Part shown: piece after piece, positions 9,502 to 18,267 of the stretch
Layout: each line of letters opens with the position of its first letter
How positions within the stretch are numbered: the stretch's first letter is position 1
Source of the DNA: Microvirga sp. VF16
Lineage (GTDB): Bacteria; Pseudomonadota; Alphaproteobacteria; Rhizobiales; Beijerinckiaceae
Assembly (NCBI RefSeq): GCF_016864375.1
Contig: NZ_CP069355.1
Coordinates: forward strand, 806,001-870,000
DNA length: 64,000 bases
Direction: 5' to 3'
Position numbers and translations under genes: made by a program
Notes under the pieces: generated by a model
Told to the model about the DNA's origin: nothing
Seen by the model: the letters and a program-made list of their open reading frames with translations, nothing else
Databases searched by the model: none

Positions 9502-9651
9502 GTGACCACAGCCGCACGACGAAAGGCCGACAGAGAGCGCAAAAAAGCAGAGCGTGATGCCCACAAGGCCGCCGGCGTGCCTGATTCCGTCGTCTTGGAT
9601 CGGGCAATCGTCGATGGTAAGCGGGCAGCTGATGCCGTTCAGGGCCGATAA
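9502..9651 (+). CDS. Small lysine/arginine-rich ORF, unknown
   Basis: A 49-residue frame from GTG 9502, preceded by GGGAGGG, beginning TTAARRKADRERKKAERDAH and continuing with a VPDSVVLDRAIVDG stretch. The basic helical start and the following DRAIVD segment resemble small ORFs I have seen described near rhizobial IS66 copies, but I cannot name a family. Its end overlaps the 3' end of the broken IS66 tnpC gene on the other strand, so it may be truncated there. A longer frame reading from 9193 has no better support. Confidence 0.3.
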   Translation: MTTAARRKADRERKKAERDAHKAAGVPDSVVLDRAIVDGKRAADAVQGR

Positions 9652-10380
9652 TTCCACGGCATGAGAGCGTCGATCTCGCGGTTGGGCCATCCGTTGGCGA
9701 TGCGCTCAAGCGTCTGGGTCAGCCAGGCGTGCGGATCGACGGTGTTCATTTTGGCCGTGGCCAGAAGGCTGGCAATGGCAGCCCATGTGCGCCCGCCACC
9801 ATCGGAGCCTGCAAACAGACTGTTCTTCCTTGTGATCGTCTGCGGCCGGATCGCGCGTTCAACGGTGTTGGAATCCAACTCGACGCGTCCGTCCGATAAG
9901 AACTGCTCAAGAGAGACACGCCGCGTGAGAGCATAGCGGATCACCTCGGCCAGCTTCGACTTGCGCGACAGCTTGGGCAGTTCCTTCTCCCAGAATTTGA
10001 ACAACGTGCTCACGACCGCAGCCGATTCCGCCTGGCGAGCCTGCATTCGTGTACCTGCATCCTTGCCACGAACGCTGTCCTCCACAGCCCAGAGCGCCGC
10101 CATCTGCTCCAGCGTCTGCGCCGCCACCATGGAAGCATCCGAGACGTGCAGCTCGTAGAATTTCCTGCGCACATGCGACCAGCAGGCGGCCAGCTGCACG
10201 CCTTCATTGGCTCCCTCAGGCCGGGCCAGTCGATGATAGGCCGTGTAGCCGTCCACCTGCAGGATGCCGCGATAGCCTTCGAGATGACGGACCACGCACT
10301 CGCCGGCCCGGCTGTCCTCGAAGCGGTAGACCACGATCGGCGGATCGCTGCCGCCAAACGGCCGATCATCGCGCTTATGT
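9639..10380 (-). pseudogene. IS66 tnpC transposase, 5'-truncated
   Basis: On the minus strand the frame carries only the C-terminal half of an IS66 TnpC: DRPFGGSDPP, then YRGILQVDGYTAYHRLA, LAACWSHVRRKFYEL, DGRVELDSNTVERAIRP and the ending HAWLTQTLERIANGWP plus LMPWNY. The N-terminal half, including the leucine-rich and zinc-binding regions, is missing. The break is at about 10372-10384, where the palindromic end of the IS91-type element begins, so that insertion (or the rearrangement that brought it) removed the rest. Residues differ throughout from the complete IS66 copy at 61-63.8 kb, so this is a different IS66 element. Confidence 0.85.
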
Positions 10381-10432
10381 AGAACTCTACATAAGCGCGA
10401 TTGGACTAACCCGCTCCGCAATGGCGGAGCGG
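10371..10432. repeat. Two hairpins at the left end of the IS91-type element
   Basis: A perfect 13-bp inverted repeat, GCGCTTATGTAGA at 10371-10383 and its complement at 10386-10398, with a 2-base centre, is followed by CCGCTCCGC at 10411-10419 and GCGGAGCGG at 10424-10432 around a 4-base loop. IS91-like elements lack ordinary inverted repeats and use terminal hairpins for rolling-circle transposition, so this is likely one of the element ends. Confidence 0.65.
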
Positions 10433-10562
10433 CAAGGACGGTATGGCCGGCGGCGCAATCCTGATGCCGTCGTTTGCCGTGGTGGTCATGTGTTCAACAG
10501 GCGCCCCAACTGCGCGAGGATCGGCTGTTTGCAGCCCATTCCATCGGACAGAGGAGCTTGTC

Positions 10563-11441
10563 ATGACCCAACTTCGCAAGCGCATGAGCGAGGATATGCA
10601 GGTGCGCAATCTTTCGCTCAATACCCAGCTCTCGTATCTGCAGCAGGTGTCGCTGTTTGCGCGTCACTTCGGCAAGTCGCCGGACTTGCTCGGGCGAGAG
10701 GAGATTCGGACCTATCAGGTCTATCTGACCAACGAGAAGAAGCTGTCGCCCGGCTCGATCCACACCGCCATTGCGGCGCTGCGCTTTCTCTACAGGGTGA
10801 CGCTCGCGAGAGACTGGGCGCCGGAGGAGGTCCTGCCGTTTCCCAAGAAGCCACAGAAACTGCCGGTCATCCTCAGTCCGGAGGAAGTGCAGCACTTTCT
10901 CGGCTGTGTGCTCGAGCTCAAACACCACGCCATCCTGACGACCTGCTATGCTGCCGGTTTGCGCATCTCTGAAGCGGTTCAGCTGAAGCCCACGGACATC
11001 GACAGCCAGAGAATGGTCATCCGTGTCGAGCAGGGCAAAGGCCAGACGGATCGCTATGTCATGCTGTCGCCCAAGCTTCTGGAGATCTTGCGCGACTATT
11101 GGAAGGTGCGCCGGCCAAAAGCGTGGCTTTACCCCGGCGATCGCGCCGGCGAACCGATCACCAGGGGCGCGGTGGGGCAAGCCTGCGCGAAAGCGCACGA
11201 ACTCTCCGGCTTGTCCAAACCAGTGACGCCGCATAGCTTGCGGCACGCCTTCGCCGTCCATCTCCTGGAGGCCGGCGCCGACGTGCGCACCATTCAACTG
11301 CTGCTCGGTCACCGCAGCCTGGCGACCACCGCCCACTACCTGCGCATCGCCACCAACAAGGTCTGTGCCACGTCGAGCCCGTTCGAGCTTTTGCCCCGTC
11401 CCGCGCCCACCCTGCCGCCCGCCAAGCCCGAGTACTTCTGA
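10563..11441 (+). CDS. Tyrosine recombinase/integrase associated with IS91
   Basis: About 292 residues from ATG 10563 (GGAGCT upstream). The N-terminal SAM-like core-binding domain (LSLNTQLSYLQQVSLFARHF) is followed by the catalytic domain with Arg in AAGLRISEAVQL, HSLRHAF, LLGHRSLATTAHY with the nucleophile Tyr. All active-site residues I can align by eye are there. It lies 9 bases upstream of the IS91 transposase gene, a pairing commonly seen in proteobacterial IS91-like elements, where its role in transposition is unclear. A frame extension upstream to 10443 has no ribosome site. Confidence 0.85.
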   Translation: MTQLRKRMSEDMQVRNLSLNTQLSYLQQVSLFARHFGKSPDLLGREEIRTYQVYLTNEKKLSPGSIHTAIAALRFLYRVTLARDWAPEEVLPFPKKPQKLPVILSPEEVQHFLGCVLELKHHAILTTCYAAGLRISEAVQLKPTDIDSQRMVIRVEQGKGQTDRYVMLSPKLLEILRDYWKVRRPKAWLYPGDRAGEPITRGAVGQACAKAHELSGLSKPVTPHSLRHAFAVHLLEAGADVRTIQLLLGHRSLATTAHYLRIATNKVCATSSPFELLPRPAPTLPPAKPEYF

Positions 11442-11450
11442 GCTCGGCCG

Positions 11451-12296
11451 ATGGCCCGTTCGGGGCCGGAAGTGGCGGACATCTTCCGTCGCTACGGCGA
11501 GGCCTACGCCCAGCACGCATCGCTGTCGACCGCTCAGCGCCGCGTCATGACGGCGATCGAACTGTGCCGGACCGCCGCGCTCGGGGGGCACGTCGAAGCG
11601 TGCGATCAATGCGGCCACAGGCGGATCGCCTTCAACAGCTGCCGCGACAGGCATTGTCCCCGCTGCCAATCCCTGGCCCGTGCGCAATGGCTGGAGGATC
11701 GTCGCGCCGAGCTTCTCGACACCCAGTACTTTCACGTCGTCTTCACGCTGCCGGAGCCCATGGCCGCCATCGCCTATCAGAACAAGGCGCTCGTCTACGG
11801 CCTTCTCTTCCGCGCCACCGCCGAGACGCTGCGCACCATCGCCGCCGACCCCAAGCATTTGGGCGCCGAGATCGGCTTCTTCGTCGTTCTGCACACCTGG
11901 GGGCAAAATTTGCTGCACCATCCCCACCTGCACTGCGTCGTCCCGGGTGGCGGGATCTCGCCGGACGGCACGCGATGGATCGCCTGCAAGCCCGGCTTCT
12001 TCCTGCCCGTCCGGGCTCTCTCGCGCCTGTTCCGGCGATTGTTCCTGGAGCATCTCGAGAAAGCCTTCGACGCCGGCCAACTGCAGTTCTTCTCTGGCTT
12101 ACAGGCCTTGAGCGAGCGCGACGCCTTCCGGCGCTATTTGGCGCCGCTGCGAAAGGCAGAATGGGTCGTCTATGCCAAGCCGCCCTTCGCCGGACCCGAG
12201 CAGGTTCTCGACTACGTCGCCCGCTACACGCACCGCGTCGCCATCTCCAACAACCGCATCATTGACATCGAGGACGGCGCGGTGCGTTTCCGCTGG
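11451..12296 (+). pseudogene. IS91-family transposase, C-terminus lost
   Basis: From ATG 11451 the protein shows the N-terminal zinc-binding cluster (CDQCGHRRIAFNSCRDRHCP) and the HUH-type replication motif region (LLHHPHLHCVVPGGG), both hallmarks of IS91 rolling-circle transposases. The alignment holds to VAISNNRIIDIEDGAVRFRW and then ends at the IS21 boundary at 12297; a non-homologous tail would be translated to 12404. About a quarter of the usual roughly 400-residue protein is missing, including the C-terminal region, so it is probably inactive. Confidence 0.85.
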
Positions 12297-12614
12297 TGTC
12301 GCTTTGCCCCTAAAGGCGAGATAAGGAATTCAACAAAATCAATGGCAATCCTTTGCTGCAAAATGCGAGATTTTGCCTTTAAGATCGAGATTTATCCCCC
12401 TTAATGTGAGACAGTAAGGCGCGGCGATCAGGCTGGAAGTTGAGCGGCAATCTGGGTGAGAGGTGACGCCGCTGCCGCTCCGCAAGGAGGGCCGAGGCCC
12501 GACTGAAGGGGCGGCAGCGGCGACGGCGCGATCCGTCAGGACCGCACCGTCTGGCTGTCGTGGCCGACCGGATAAGGAGTGGGGTTCTTCACGACCAAAT
12601 GAGGAACCCAGCCT

Positions 12615-14126
12615 TTGCCCGGCCGCCACATCACCGACTGCCAGATGAGACTCTACATGAAGCTTCGTCAGACCGACACCACCCTGATCGCCGCTGCCAA
12701 GGCCGGCTTCAGTCCCTCCACCGCCTCTCGCATCAACAAGGACCCGCGTCTTCCTTCCCAGAAGAAGGCTCCCCGCGGGCGCCGGCGCCCCGATCCGCTC
12801 GCGGGTGTCTGGGACAGCGAGATTGTCCCGCTGCTCCAGGCCGCCCCGAGCCTGCGGCCCGTGGCCCTCTTCGAAGAGATCGTCCGCCGCCATCCCGACC
12901 TCGGCTCCGGCATCCGCCGCACCCTCGAGCGCCGGGTTCGTTCCTGGCGCGCCCTGCACGGCCCTGAGCAGGAGGTCATCTTCCGCCAGGTGCACGAGCC
13001 CGGACGCATGGGCCTGTCCGACTTCACCGACATGGCCGATCTGGCCATCACGGTAGCCGGCCAGCCCCTCGATCACCGGCTCTATCACTTCCGGCTCGCC
13101 TATTCCGGCTTCGAGCATGCCCATGTGGTGCTCGGCGGCGAAAGCTATGTTGCGCTCGCCGAGGGGCTGCAGAACGCCCTCTGGGCCTTGGGTGGCGCTC
13201 CACGCGAACACCGCAGCGACAGCCTCTCGGCGGCCTTCCGCAATCTCGATCGCGACGCCCGCGAGGACCTGACCCGGCGCTACGATGCCCTGTGCAGCCA
13301 TTACGGCATGGAGCCGAGCCGCAACAATACCGGCATCGCCCACGAGAACGGCTCCATCGAGAGCGTGCACGGCCACCTCAAGAAGGTCATCGCGGATGCC
13401 CTGCTGCTGCGCGGCGCGCGCGACTTTGCCGATCTGTCCGCCTACCGCCGCTTCGTCGACGAGGTGGTCGGGCGCCGCAATGCCCGCAACACTCCGCGCA
13501 TCGCGGTCGAGCGCGCGGCGCTCCACGAGCTGCCGGACCGGCGCACCGCCGATTACGAGGACGCGATCGTCACGGTGACCTCGACCAGCGGCTTCGTCCT
13601 GCGCAAGGTGTTCTACAGCGTGCCCTCGCGCCTGATCGGCCACCGGCTGCGGGTGCGCCTGTATGACGATCGCCTCGAGGTCTATCTCGGCGGCACGCAT
13701 CAGTTCACGCTGCCGCGCGGGCGGGCCCATCCCAACGGAAAGCACGGGCATGTGGTCGATTACCGCCATGTGATCCACTCGCTGCGGCGCAAGCCCATGG
13801 CCCTGATGGGGCTGGTCTACCGCGATCAGCTCTTTCCCCGCCAAGCCTATGCCCGGGCTTTTGAAGCGATGATGGGTAAGGTTCCCATCCGCACCGCCTG
13901 CCGCACCATGGTCGATCTGCTCGCCCTGGCGCATGAGCGCGCCTGCGAGGCCGAACTCGCCGCGCGCCTCGACGAGGACTTGCAGGCCGGCCGGCTGCCG
14001 GATCTCAAGCGCTTGCGCGCCCTCTTCAGTCCGGATGCCGGCGCCGTGCCCGACATCACGGTCTCCTATGCGCCGCTCAGTGCCTACGAGGAACTCGCCC
14101 GCGTGGATCAGGGAGAGGTCGCATGA
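12615..14126 (+). CDS. istA: IS21 transposase IstA
   Basis: A 503-residue DDE transposase of the IS21 family. An N-terminal helix-turn-helix region (TTLIAAAKAGFSPSTASRI) is followed by the rve-type integrase core: FRQVHEPGRMGLSDFTDM with the first catalytic D, HRSDSLSAAF with the second, and NTGIAHENGSIESVHGHLKK with the E. The C-terminal Mu-type domain (VPSRLIGHRLRVRLYDDRLEVYLGG, shown here in pieces of the family pattern) follows. Start TTG 12615 is chosen because MPGRHITDCQMRLYMKLRQT matches the family opening; AGGAAC is just upstream. The stop overlaps istB by ATGA. The frame is intact. Confidence 0.9.
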   Translation: MPGRHITDCQMRLYMKLRQTDTTLIAAAKAGFSPSTASRINKDPRLPSQKKAPRGRRRPDPLAGVWDSEIVPLLQAAPSLRPVALFEEIVRRHPDLGSGIRRTLERRVRSWRALHGPEQEVIFRQVHEPGRMGLSDFTDMADLAITVAGQPLDHRLYHFRLAYSGFEHAHVVLGGESYVALAEGLQNALWALGGAPREHRSDSLSAAFRNLDRDAREDLTRRYDALCSHYGMEPSRNNTGIAHENGSIESVHGHLKKVIADALLLRGARDFADLSAYRRFVDEVVGRRNARNTPRIAVERAALHELPDRRTADYEDAIVTVTSTSGFVLRKVFYSVPSRLIGHRLRVRLYDDRLEVYLGGTHQFTLPRGRAHPNGKHGHVVDYRHVIHSLRRKPMALMGLVYRDQLFPRQAYARAFEAMMGKVPIRTACRTMVDLLALAHERACEAELAARLDEDLQAGRLPDLKRLRALFSPDAGAVPDITVSYAPLSAYEELARVDQGEVA

Positions 14127-14932
14127 CGAGCCCTGATGCCATCGATGTCGGTCGCCTGACCCTGGCGCTCAACGACCTGCGGCTGCCGGCGATCAAGACG
14201 ATCTGGCCGGACTTCGCGGCCCGTGCCGACAAGGAAGGCTGGCCGGCGGCCCGCTTCCTGGCGGCTCTGGCCGAGCACGAGATGGCCGAGCGGGCCAGCC
14301 GGCGCATCCAGCGCCATCTCGACGAGGCCCGTCTTCCGCCCGGCAAAACCCTCGACAGCTTCGACTTCTCCGCGGTGCCGATGATCAGCAAGGCCCAGGT
14401 GATGGCGCTGGCGGCCGGCGACAGCTGGCTCGAGAAGGGCGCCAATCTGTTGATGTTCGGCCCGCCGGGCGGGGGCAAATCGCACCTGGCGGCAGCCCTG
14501 GGTCTGGCCCTGGTCGAGAACGGCTGGCGGGTGCTGTTCACCCGCACCACCGATCTTGTGCAGAAGCTGCAGAGCGCGCGGCGGGATCTGCAGCTCGAGG
14601 CGGCGATTGCCAAACTCGACAAGTACCACCTGCTGATCCTCGACGACCTCGCCTATGTCAGCAAGGATCAGGCCGAAACCAGCGTCATCTTTGAACTCAT
14701 CGGCGCCCGCTACGAGCGGCGCTCGCTCTTGATTACGGCCAATCAGCCCTTTGGCGCCTGGAATTCGGTCTTTCCGGATCAAGCGATGACGCTCGCCGCG
14801 GTGGATCGCTTGGTGCACCACGCCACCATCTTCGAGATGAATGTCGAGAGCTATCGCCGCAGAGCCGCCATCGAGCGTAAACGCGGACCAGGACGTCCGC
14901 CGACGCGCGCGACAATCAAGGCCTCATCCTGA
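14123..14932 (+). CDS. istB: IS21 helper ATPase IstB
   Basis: A 269-residue AAA+ ATPase that assists IstA in target selection and strand transfer. Walker A is GPPGGGKSH at about residues 113-121 and Walker B LLILDDLAYV, followed by a sensor region LLITANQPFGAW. The start ATG overlaps the istA stop (ATGA), giving translational coupling as usual for IS21. Length matches the family (about 250-270). The frame is intact. From the stop to the right tip, about 400 bases contain the IS21 end repeats and short repeated CGACAATCA motifs but no gene. Confidence 0.92.
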   Translation: MTSPDAIDVGRLTLALNDLRLPAIKTIWPDFAARADKEGWPAARFLAALAEHEMAERASRRIQRHLDEARLPPGKTLDSFDFSAVPMISKAQVMALAAGDSWLEKGANLLMFGPPGGGKSHLAAALGLALVENGWRVLFTRTTDLVQKLQSARRDLQLEAAIAKLDKYHLLILDDLAYVSKDQAETSVIFELIGARYERRSLLITANQPFGAWNSVFPDQAMTLAAVDRLVHHATIFEMNVESYRRRAAIERKRGPGRPPTRATIKASS

Positions 14933-15329
14933 TTGACGCTCACAGCGACAATCAAGAAAGAACTTGCATCCATGTCGTGGCGCGACAATCATCGTCCTGC
15001 CGCGACAGCAAATCACTACCGTGATCGCCGCGCTCCTCAATCCAGATCGTCGCGCAATAAGACAGCGTTTACAGGGGTGTGCGGCTGGCTGCGATGCAGA
15101 TGGATCGGAACCTGACAGAGTTCGCCAAGGTCGCCTTGCTCCGGACCTGTCACAAGGAAGCCCGTTTGCTCGCCACCGTCGATCGTATCGCGCCAGATAC
15201 AGCACCGCGTTCACACGCAGGGATCAAAGAGCCGTGAACAAACCTGATCGGCATCTCGCCTTTAAGGGCAAAGAATGTCGCTTTTCGACACCCAACGCGA
15301 CGAATCTCAAAGTTAAAGGCAAAGTGACA

Positions 15330-16045
15330 CCTGGCAGCAGAAGATGTGGTGCGTGCCCAAGATTGATGGCGAGTATGTGGCGCGCATGGAGGACGTGCTC
15401 GACCTCTATGCTGAGGTGCCGGATCCGCAGCACCCGGTGGTGTGCTTTGATGAAAGCCCCGTCCAACTCATCGGCGAGACGCGTCAGCCGCTCCCGGCCA
15501 CGCCCGGGCAGGTCGAGCGGGTTGATTACGAGTATCGCCGCTGCGGCACGGTGAACCTGTTCGTGATGGTGGATGCGCATCGACCCTGGCGCAAAGTGAA
15601 CGTCACGGATCGCCGGACGGCCAAGGACTTTGCTGTGTGCATGCGCGAACTTGTGGATGTCGACTTTCCGCAGGCCGAGCGGATCCGGGTGGTGATGGAC
15701 AATCTGTCGACGCACACGCCTGGCTCCCTCTATGAGGCTTTCCCGCCTGACGAGACGCATCGCCTCCTGGGACGGCTGGAGTTCCACTTCACCCCCAAGC
15801 ACGCAAGCTGGCTAAACATGGTCGAAATCGAGATCGGGGTGCTCAAGGGCCAGTGCCTGGATCGGCGGATCGATGATCGCGCCCGGCTGGAGCAGGAGAT
15901 CGCCGCCTGGGAGCGCGAGCGCAATGCCGCCGGCGCACGCATCACCTGGATGTTCACGACCGAGAAGGCCCGCACCAAGATGGGCCGCGCCTATCCCAAG
16001 ACCGCTCCGAAAGAGCCACCCGCCAAACCGTCAAAATCACTGTGA
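15330..16045 (+). pseudogene. IS630 transposase, N-terminus lost
   Basis: Directly right of the IS21 tip the frame WQQKMWCVPKIDGEYVARM begins in the middle of an IS630 transposase. It keeps the whole DDE domain: VVCFDESP (first D), RIRVVMDNLSTH (second D) and PKHASWLNMVEIE (E), ending with GRAYPKT and a short basic tail at 16045. The helix-turn-helix half is absent and is not found left of the IS21 element, where the broken IS91 lies instead. It is a different IS630 subtype from the two complete IS630 copies in this window. Confidence 0.85.
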
Positions 16046-16052
16046 CAAGGAT

Positions 16053-17132
16053 CTAGTGTTGTGACTCTAACGCTTGTTTCGCACGGGCGACCTTTTCCAG
16101 GATCGCCGAGGCCGGGGCTGTCCAGACAAAGGGTCGAGGGTCGGCATTGTGGCGCTCCAGGTAGTCCATGATCGCGCTCTCCAGATCGGGCACGCTCGTG
16201 AAGGCGCCGCGCCGGATGCGCTCCTGCGTGATCAGGGCAAAGAAGCGCTCGACCTGGTTGAGCCACGAAGCCGAGGTCGGGGTGAAGTGCAGATGAAAGC
16301 GCGGATGCTTCGAAAGCCAAGCCCTCACCCTCGGGTGCTTGTGCGTCGCGTAATTGTCCACAATCAGGTGCAGGTCGAGGCGCTTGTCGGTGTTGCGATG
16401 GATGACGCGCAGGAAGCGGAGAAACTCCTGATGGCGATGGCGCTTCATGCAGGTGCCCAGCACCGTGCCGGTCGCCACATCGAGAGCAGCAAACAGGGTC
16501 GTGGTGCCATGGCGTTTGTAGTCGTGGGTCATCGTGCCGGCACGACCCTTCTTGAGCGGCAGGCCGGGCTGGGTGCGGTCGAGCGCCTGGATCTGAGATT
16601 TCTCATCAACCGCCAGAACCAGGGCTTTGTCCGGCGGATCGAGATAGAGGCCGACCACGTCCTGGACCTTCTCGACAAAGTGCTTGTCGGTGGAGAGCTT
16701 GAACGTCTTGATCAGATGTGGCTTGAGGCCGTGCGCGTGCCAGATCCGCTGCACGCTGGTGTGGGACAGGCCTGTGACAGCCGCCATGGAGCGCACGCTC
16801 CAGTGCGTCGCGCGCGGCGGTTTCTCATGCAGGGTCAGATGGAGGACGCGCTGGATCACCGCTGCCGTGAGGGGCTTGCGCCCCGGCGGGCGGGTGGCGT
16901 CCTTGAGAAGCCCCTCCACGCCCGCCTGCGCATAGCGGCGGCGCCAGCGCCGCACCGTCAGCGTGCTCGTGCCAACGCGGGCGGCCACCTCGGTGGTGCG
17001 CAAGCCTTCGCCCGTCAGCAGAACAATCCGAGCCCGCCAGACAACCTTCTGGGGGGTATTGCGGTCGCGGACCAGGGTCTCCAGGCGATCCCGATCAGCG
17101 GCGGAAACCTCAATGCGTTCGATCTTGCCCAT
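16053..17132 (-). CDS. IS630-family transposase
   Basis: About 359 residues from ATG 17132 on the minus strand, filling the element. Order of parts: an N-terminal helix-turn-helix (LRTTEVAARVGTSTLTVRRWRRRY), a winged second DNA-binding segment (GLSHTSVQRIWHAHGLKPH), then the DDE core with LVLAVDEKSQIQA, LHLIVDNYATHKH and FTPTSASWLNQVERFFALI. The frame is intact. The TAG stop codon spans the duplicated TA target site, so the last codon is completed by host sequence. A frame extension to 17171 would reach past the element tip and is unlikely to be used much. Confidence 0.9.
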   Translation of the reverse strand: MGKIERIEVSAADRDRLETLVRDRNTPQKVVWRARIVLLTGEGLRTTEVAARVGTSTLTVRRWRRRYAQAGVEGLLKDATRPPGRKPLTAAVIQRVLHLTLHEKPPRATHWSVRSMAAVTGLSHTSVQRIWHAHGLKPHLIKTFKLSTDKHFVEKVQDVVGLYLDPPDKALVLAVDEKSQIQALDRTQPGLPLKKGRAGTMTHDYKRHGTTTLFAALDVATGTVLGTCMKRHRHQEFLRFLRVIHRNTDKRLDLHLIVDNYATHKHPRVRAWLSKHPRFHLHFTPTSASWLNQVERFFALITQERIRRGAFTSVPDLESAIMDYLERHNADPRPFVWTAPASAILEKVARAKQALESQH

Positions 17133-17189
17133 CAGAGCAACATCGCACGTCAGACCAGATTTCGGAATCACCCGTCAGTGACAGAACAC
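16056..17189 (-). mobile_element. IS630-family insertion sequence (complete, second subtype)
   Basis: The ends GTGTTGTGAC (from 16056) and the inverted GTGTTCTGTCAC (to 17189) are imperfect inverted repeats, flanked on both sides by TA (16054-16055 and 17190-17191) in the context C-TA and TA-G, as expected for IS630 target duplication. It carries one transposase on the minus strand and lies just after the 3' end of the broken IS630 gene. Confidence 0.8.
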
Positions 17190-17370
17190 TAGGTTCTCTG
17201 TGGCAGGCCGCCATGCCGGGAATGCCCTACGCTGACGTTAAGAGCACTATGTCATTAATTGCAACACTCACTAGAGCCGCATCCTTCAAGACCTTTTAGA
17301 GCATGATCTAATGTTCAGCTAGCCATCGCAGAAAGTGGAAAATTTCACTTGCATGGCATTGCGCAATCGG

Positions 17371-17395
17371 TATGGTTCATTTCGTTAATGACATA
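17371..17395. promoter_or_regulatory. Candidate operator A (shared inverted repeat)
   Basis: TTCATT, five bases, then AATGACATA, inside the longer block CGGTATGGTTCATT, ends 26 bases before the start of the binding protein gene at 17422. Similar elements occur at 31296, 33784 and 36206, with the flanking CAA-TCGGTATG also shared by some. A half copy, ATGTCATT, lies at 17249-17256. The position close to the start suggests control of this operon, repressor or activator unknown. Confidence 0.55.
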
Positions 17396-17421
17396 ATTCA
17401 ATACGCGCGGAGGAGACTTCA

Positions 17422-18264
17422 ATGAACCGTTGGATGACTGCGATTGCCGCTGCCGCCATTGGCGCAGCAACATTGTTCGGCCCGGCTTCGACGCCGGCTC
17501 GAGCCGAAGATCCCTCCCTGGTGCTTAACCGCATCAAGGAAAGTGGAAAGCTGAAGTTCCCGGTCATGACCGCCGAGGAGCCTGGCTACGTTAAAGACCC
17601 GCGCACCGGCGAATGGGGTGGCTTCTTCGTCGACTGGGGCAAGGACATTGCCAACCTGCTCGGCGTTAAGATCGAGTACGTCGAGACGACCTGGGGCAAT
17701 CTTGCCGCCGACTTCCAGGCCGGCAAAGTGGACCTCGCGGTGGCCCTGAACCCCAACCCGCGCCGCGGCCTCGTCGTCGACTACGTGCCTGGCTCCATCG
17801 TCGACGGCATCTGGGCGCTGATTGCCCGTCCGGGCTACGCGCCGAAGACCTGGCGCGAGATGGACACCAAGGAATCCCGCATCGCCGTTCAGAAGGGCGG
17901 CACCATGCAGGTCATCGCCGAGTCGGTCATTCCCAACGCCACCATCGTCGTTGTGCCCACGCGTGACCAAGCCATCCTCGAGCTTCAATCGGGCAAGGTC
18001 GACGCCATCATCCTCGCCGATCAGGATGCTGCCCTGCTTGACTCAAAGGGTCTCGGCAAAGCCGTTGTGCCTATGCCGGTATTGAAGAATCCCTCCACCA
18101 TCGGCATCCGCCGAGAGGCAGGCAACGAAGGCTACGCAAACTTCCTGGCCAACTGGATGTCGCAGCAGAACTCGCTGGGTCTCGCCTGCTCGCGCATCAC
18201 CCGCTACATGCTCGAGCGCGGCATCGACATGAAGGTGGTTCCCCAGTCTGGCAAGTACTGCTGA
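17422..18264 (+). CDS. Polar amino acid ABC transporter substrate-binding protein
   Basis: A 280-residue periplasmic protein of the SBP_bac_3 family with a clear Sec signal peptide (residues 1 to about 28, ending STPARAED). Family patterns follow: GGFFVDWGKDIANLLGVKIEYV, the FQAGKVDLAVALNPNPRR hinge and RIAVQKGGTM. GGAGGAG precedes ATG 17422. It is the first gene of an operon with an epimerase, a permease and an ATPase of the same transporter class, so it probably captures hydroxyproline or a related imino acid; that substrate is inferred from the neighbours only. Candidate operator A lies directly upstream. Two insertion sequences end about 230 bases before it, so its upstream region may have been replaced. 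Confidence 0.85.
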   Translation: MNRWMTAIAAAAIGAATLFGPASTPARAEDPSLVLNRIKESGKLKFPVMTAEEPGYVKDPRTGEWGGFFVDWGKDIANLLGVKIEYVETTWGNLAADFQAGKVDLAVALNPNPRRGLVVDYVPGSIVDGIWALIARPGYAPKTWREMDTKESRIAVQKGGTMQVIAESVIPNATIVVVPTRDQAILELQSGKVDAIILADQDAALLDSKGLGKAVVPMPVLKNPSTIGIRREAGNEGYANFLANWMSQQNSLGLACSRITRYMLERGIDMKVVPQSGKYC

Positions 18265-18267
18265 CCG

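Larger units (their letters stand above)
10384..12296 (+). mobile_element. IS91-type element with tyrosine recombinase, 3'-truncated
   Basis: The element starts at the hairpin pair near 10384, carries a tyrosine recombinase and then an IS91 transposase gene, and is cut at 12296 by the left end of the IS21 element. The exact left boundary within the palindrome is uncertain because the first bases may be shared with the IS66 target. The far end is not present on the other side of the IS21 element. Confidence 0.7.
12297..15329 (+). mobile_element. IS21-family insertion sequence (complete)
   Basis: The tips TGTCGCTTTGCC (12297-12308) and GGCAAAGTGACA (15318-15329) are inverted repeats with one mismatch. 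Each end has additional internal copies (CTAAAGGCGAGAT at the left, ATCTCGCCTTTAAGGGCAAA at about 15255-15274 at the right), the multiple-terminal-repeat layout typical of IS21. It carries istA and istB. The flanks are two different broken elements (IS91 left, IS630 right), so a simple target duplication cannot be recognised. Confidence 0.85.

Noticed and set aside
9193..9651. A 152-codon plus-strand frame considered as a gene
   Set aside because: No ribosome site or recognisable content before 9502; only the last 49 codons look possibly coding.
10494..12080. A 528-codon minus-strand frame
   Set aside because: It is opposite the tyrosine recombinase and IS91 transposase genes and shows no recognisable domain.
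12339..13934. A 531-codon minus-strand frame
   Set aside because: Opposite istA; low-complexity His/Gln/Gly-rich product typical of an antisense shadow.
15330..15334. A CTGG direct repeat around the IS21 as target duplication
   Set aside because: CTGG occurs on both sides but at different offsets from the tips, and the two flanks belong to different elements.
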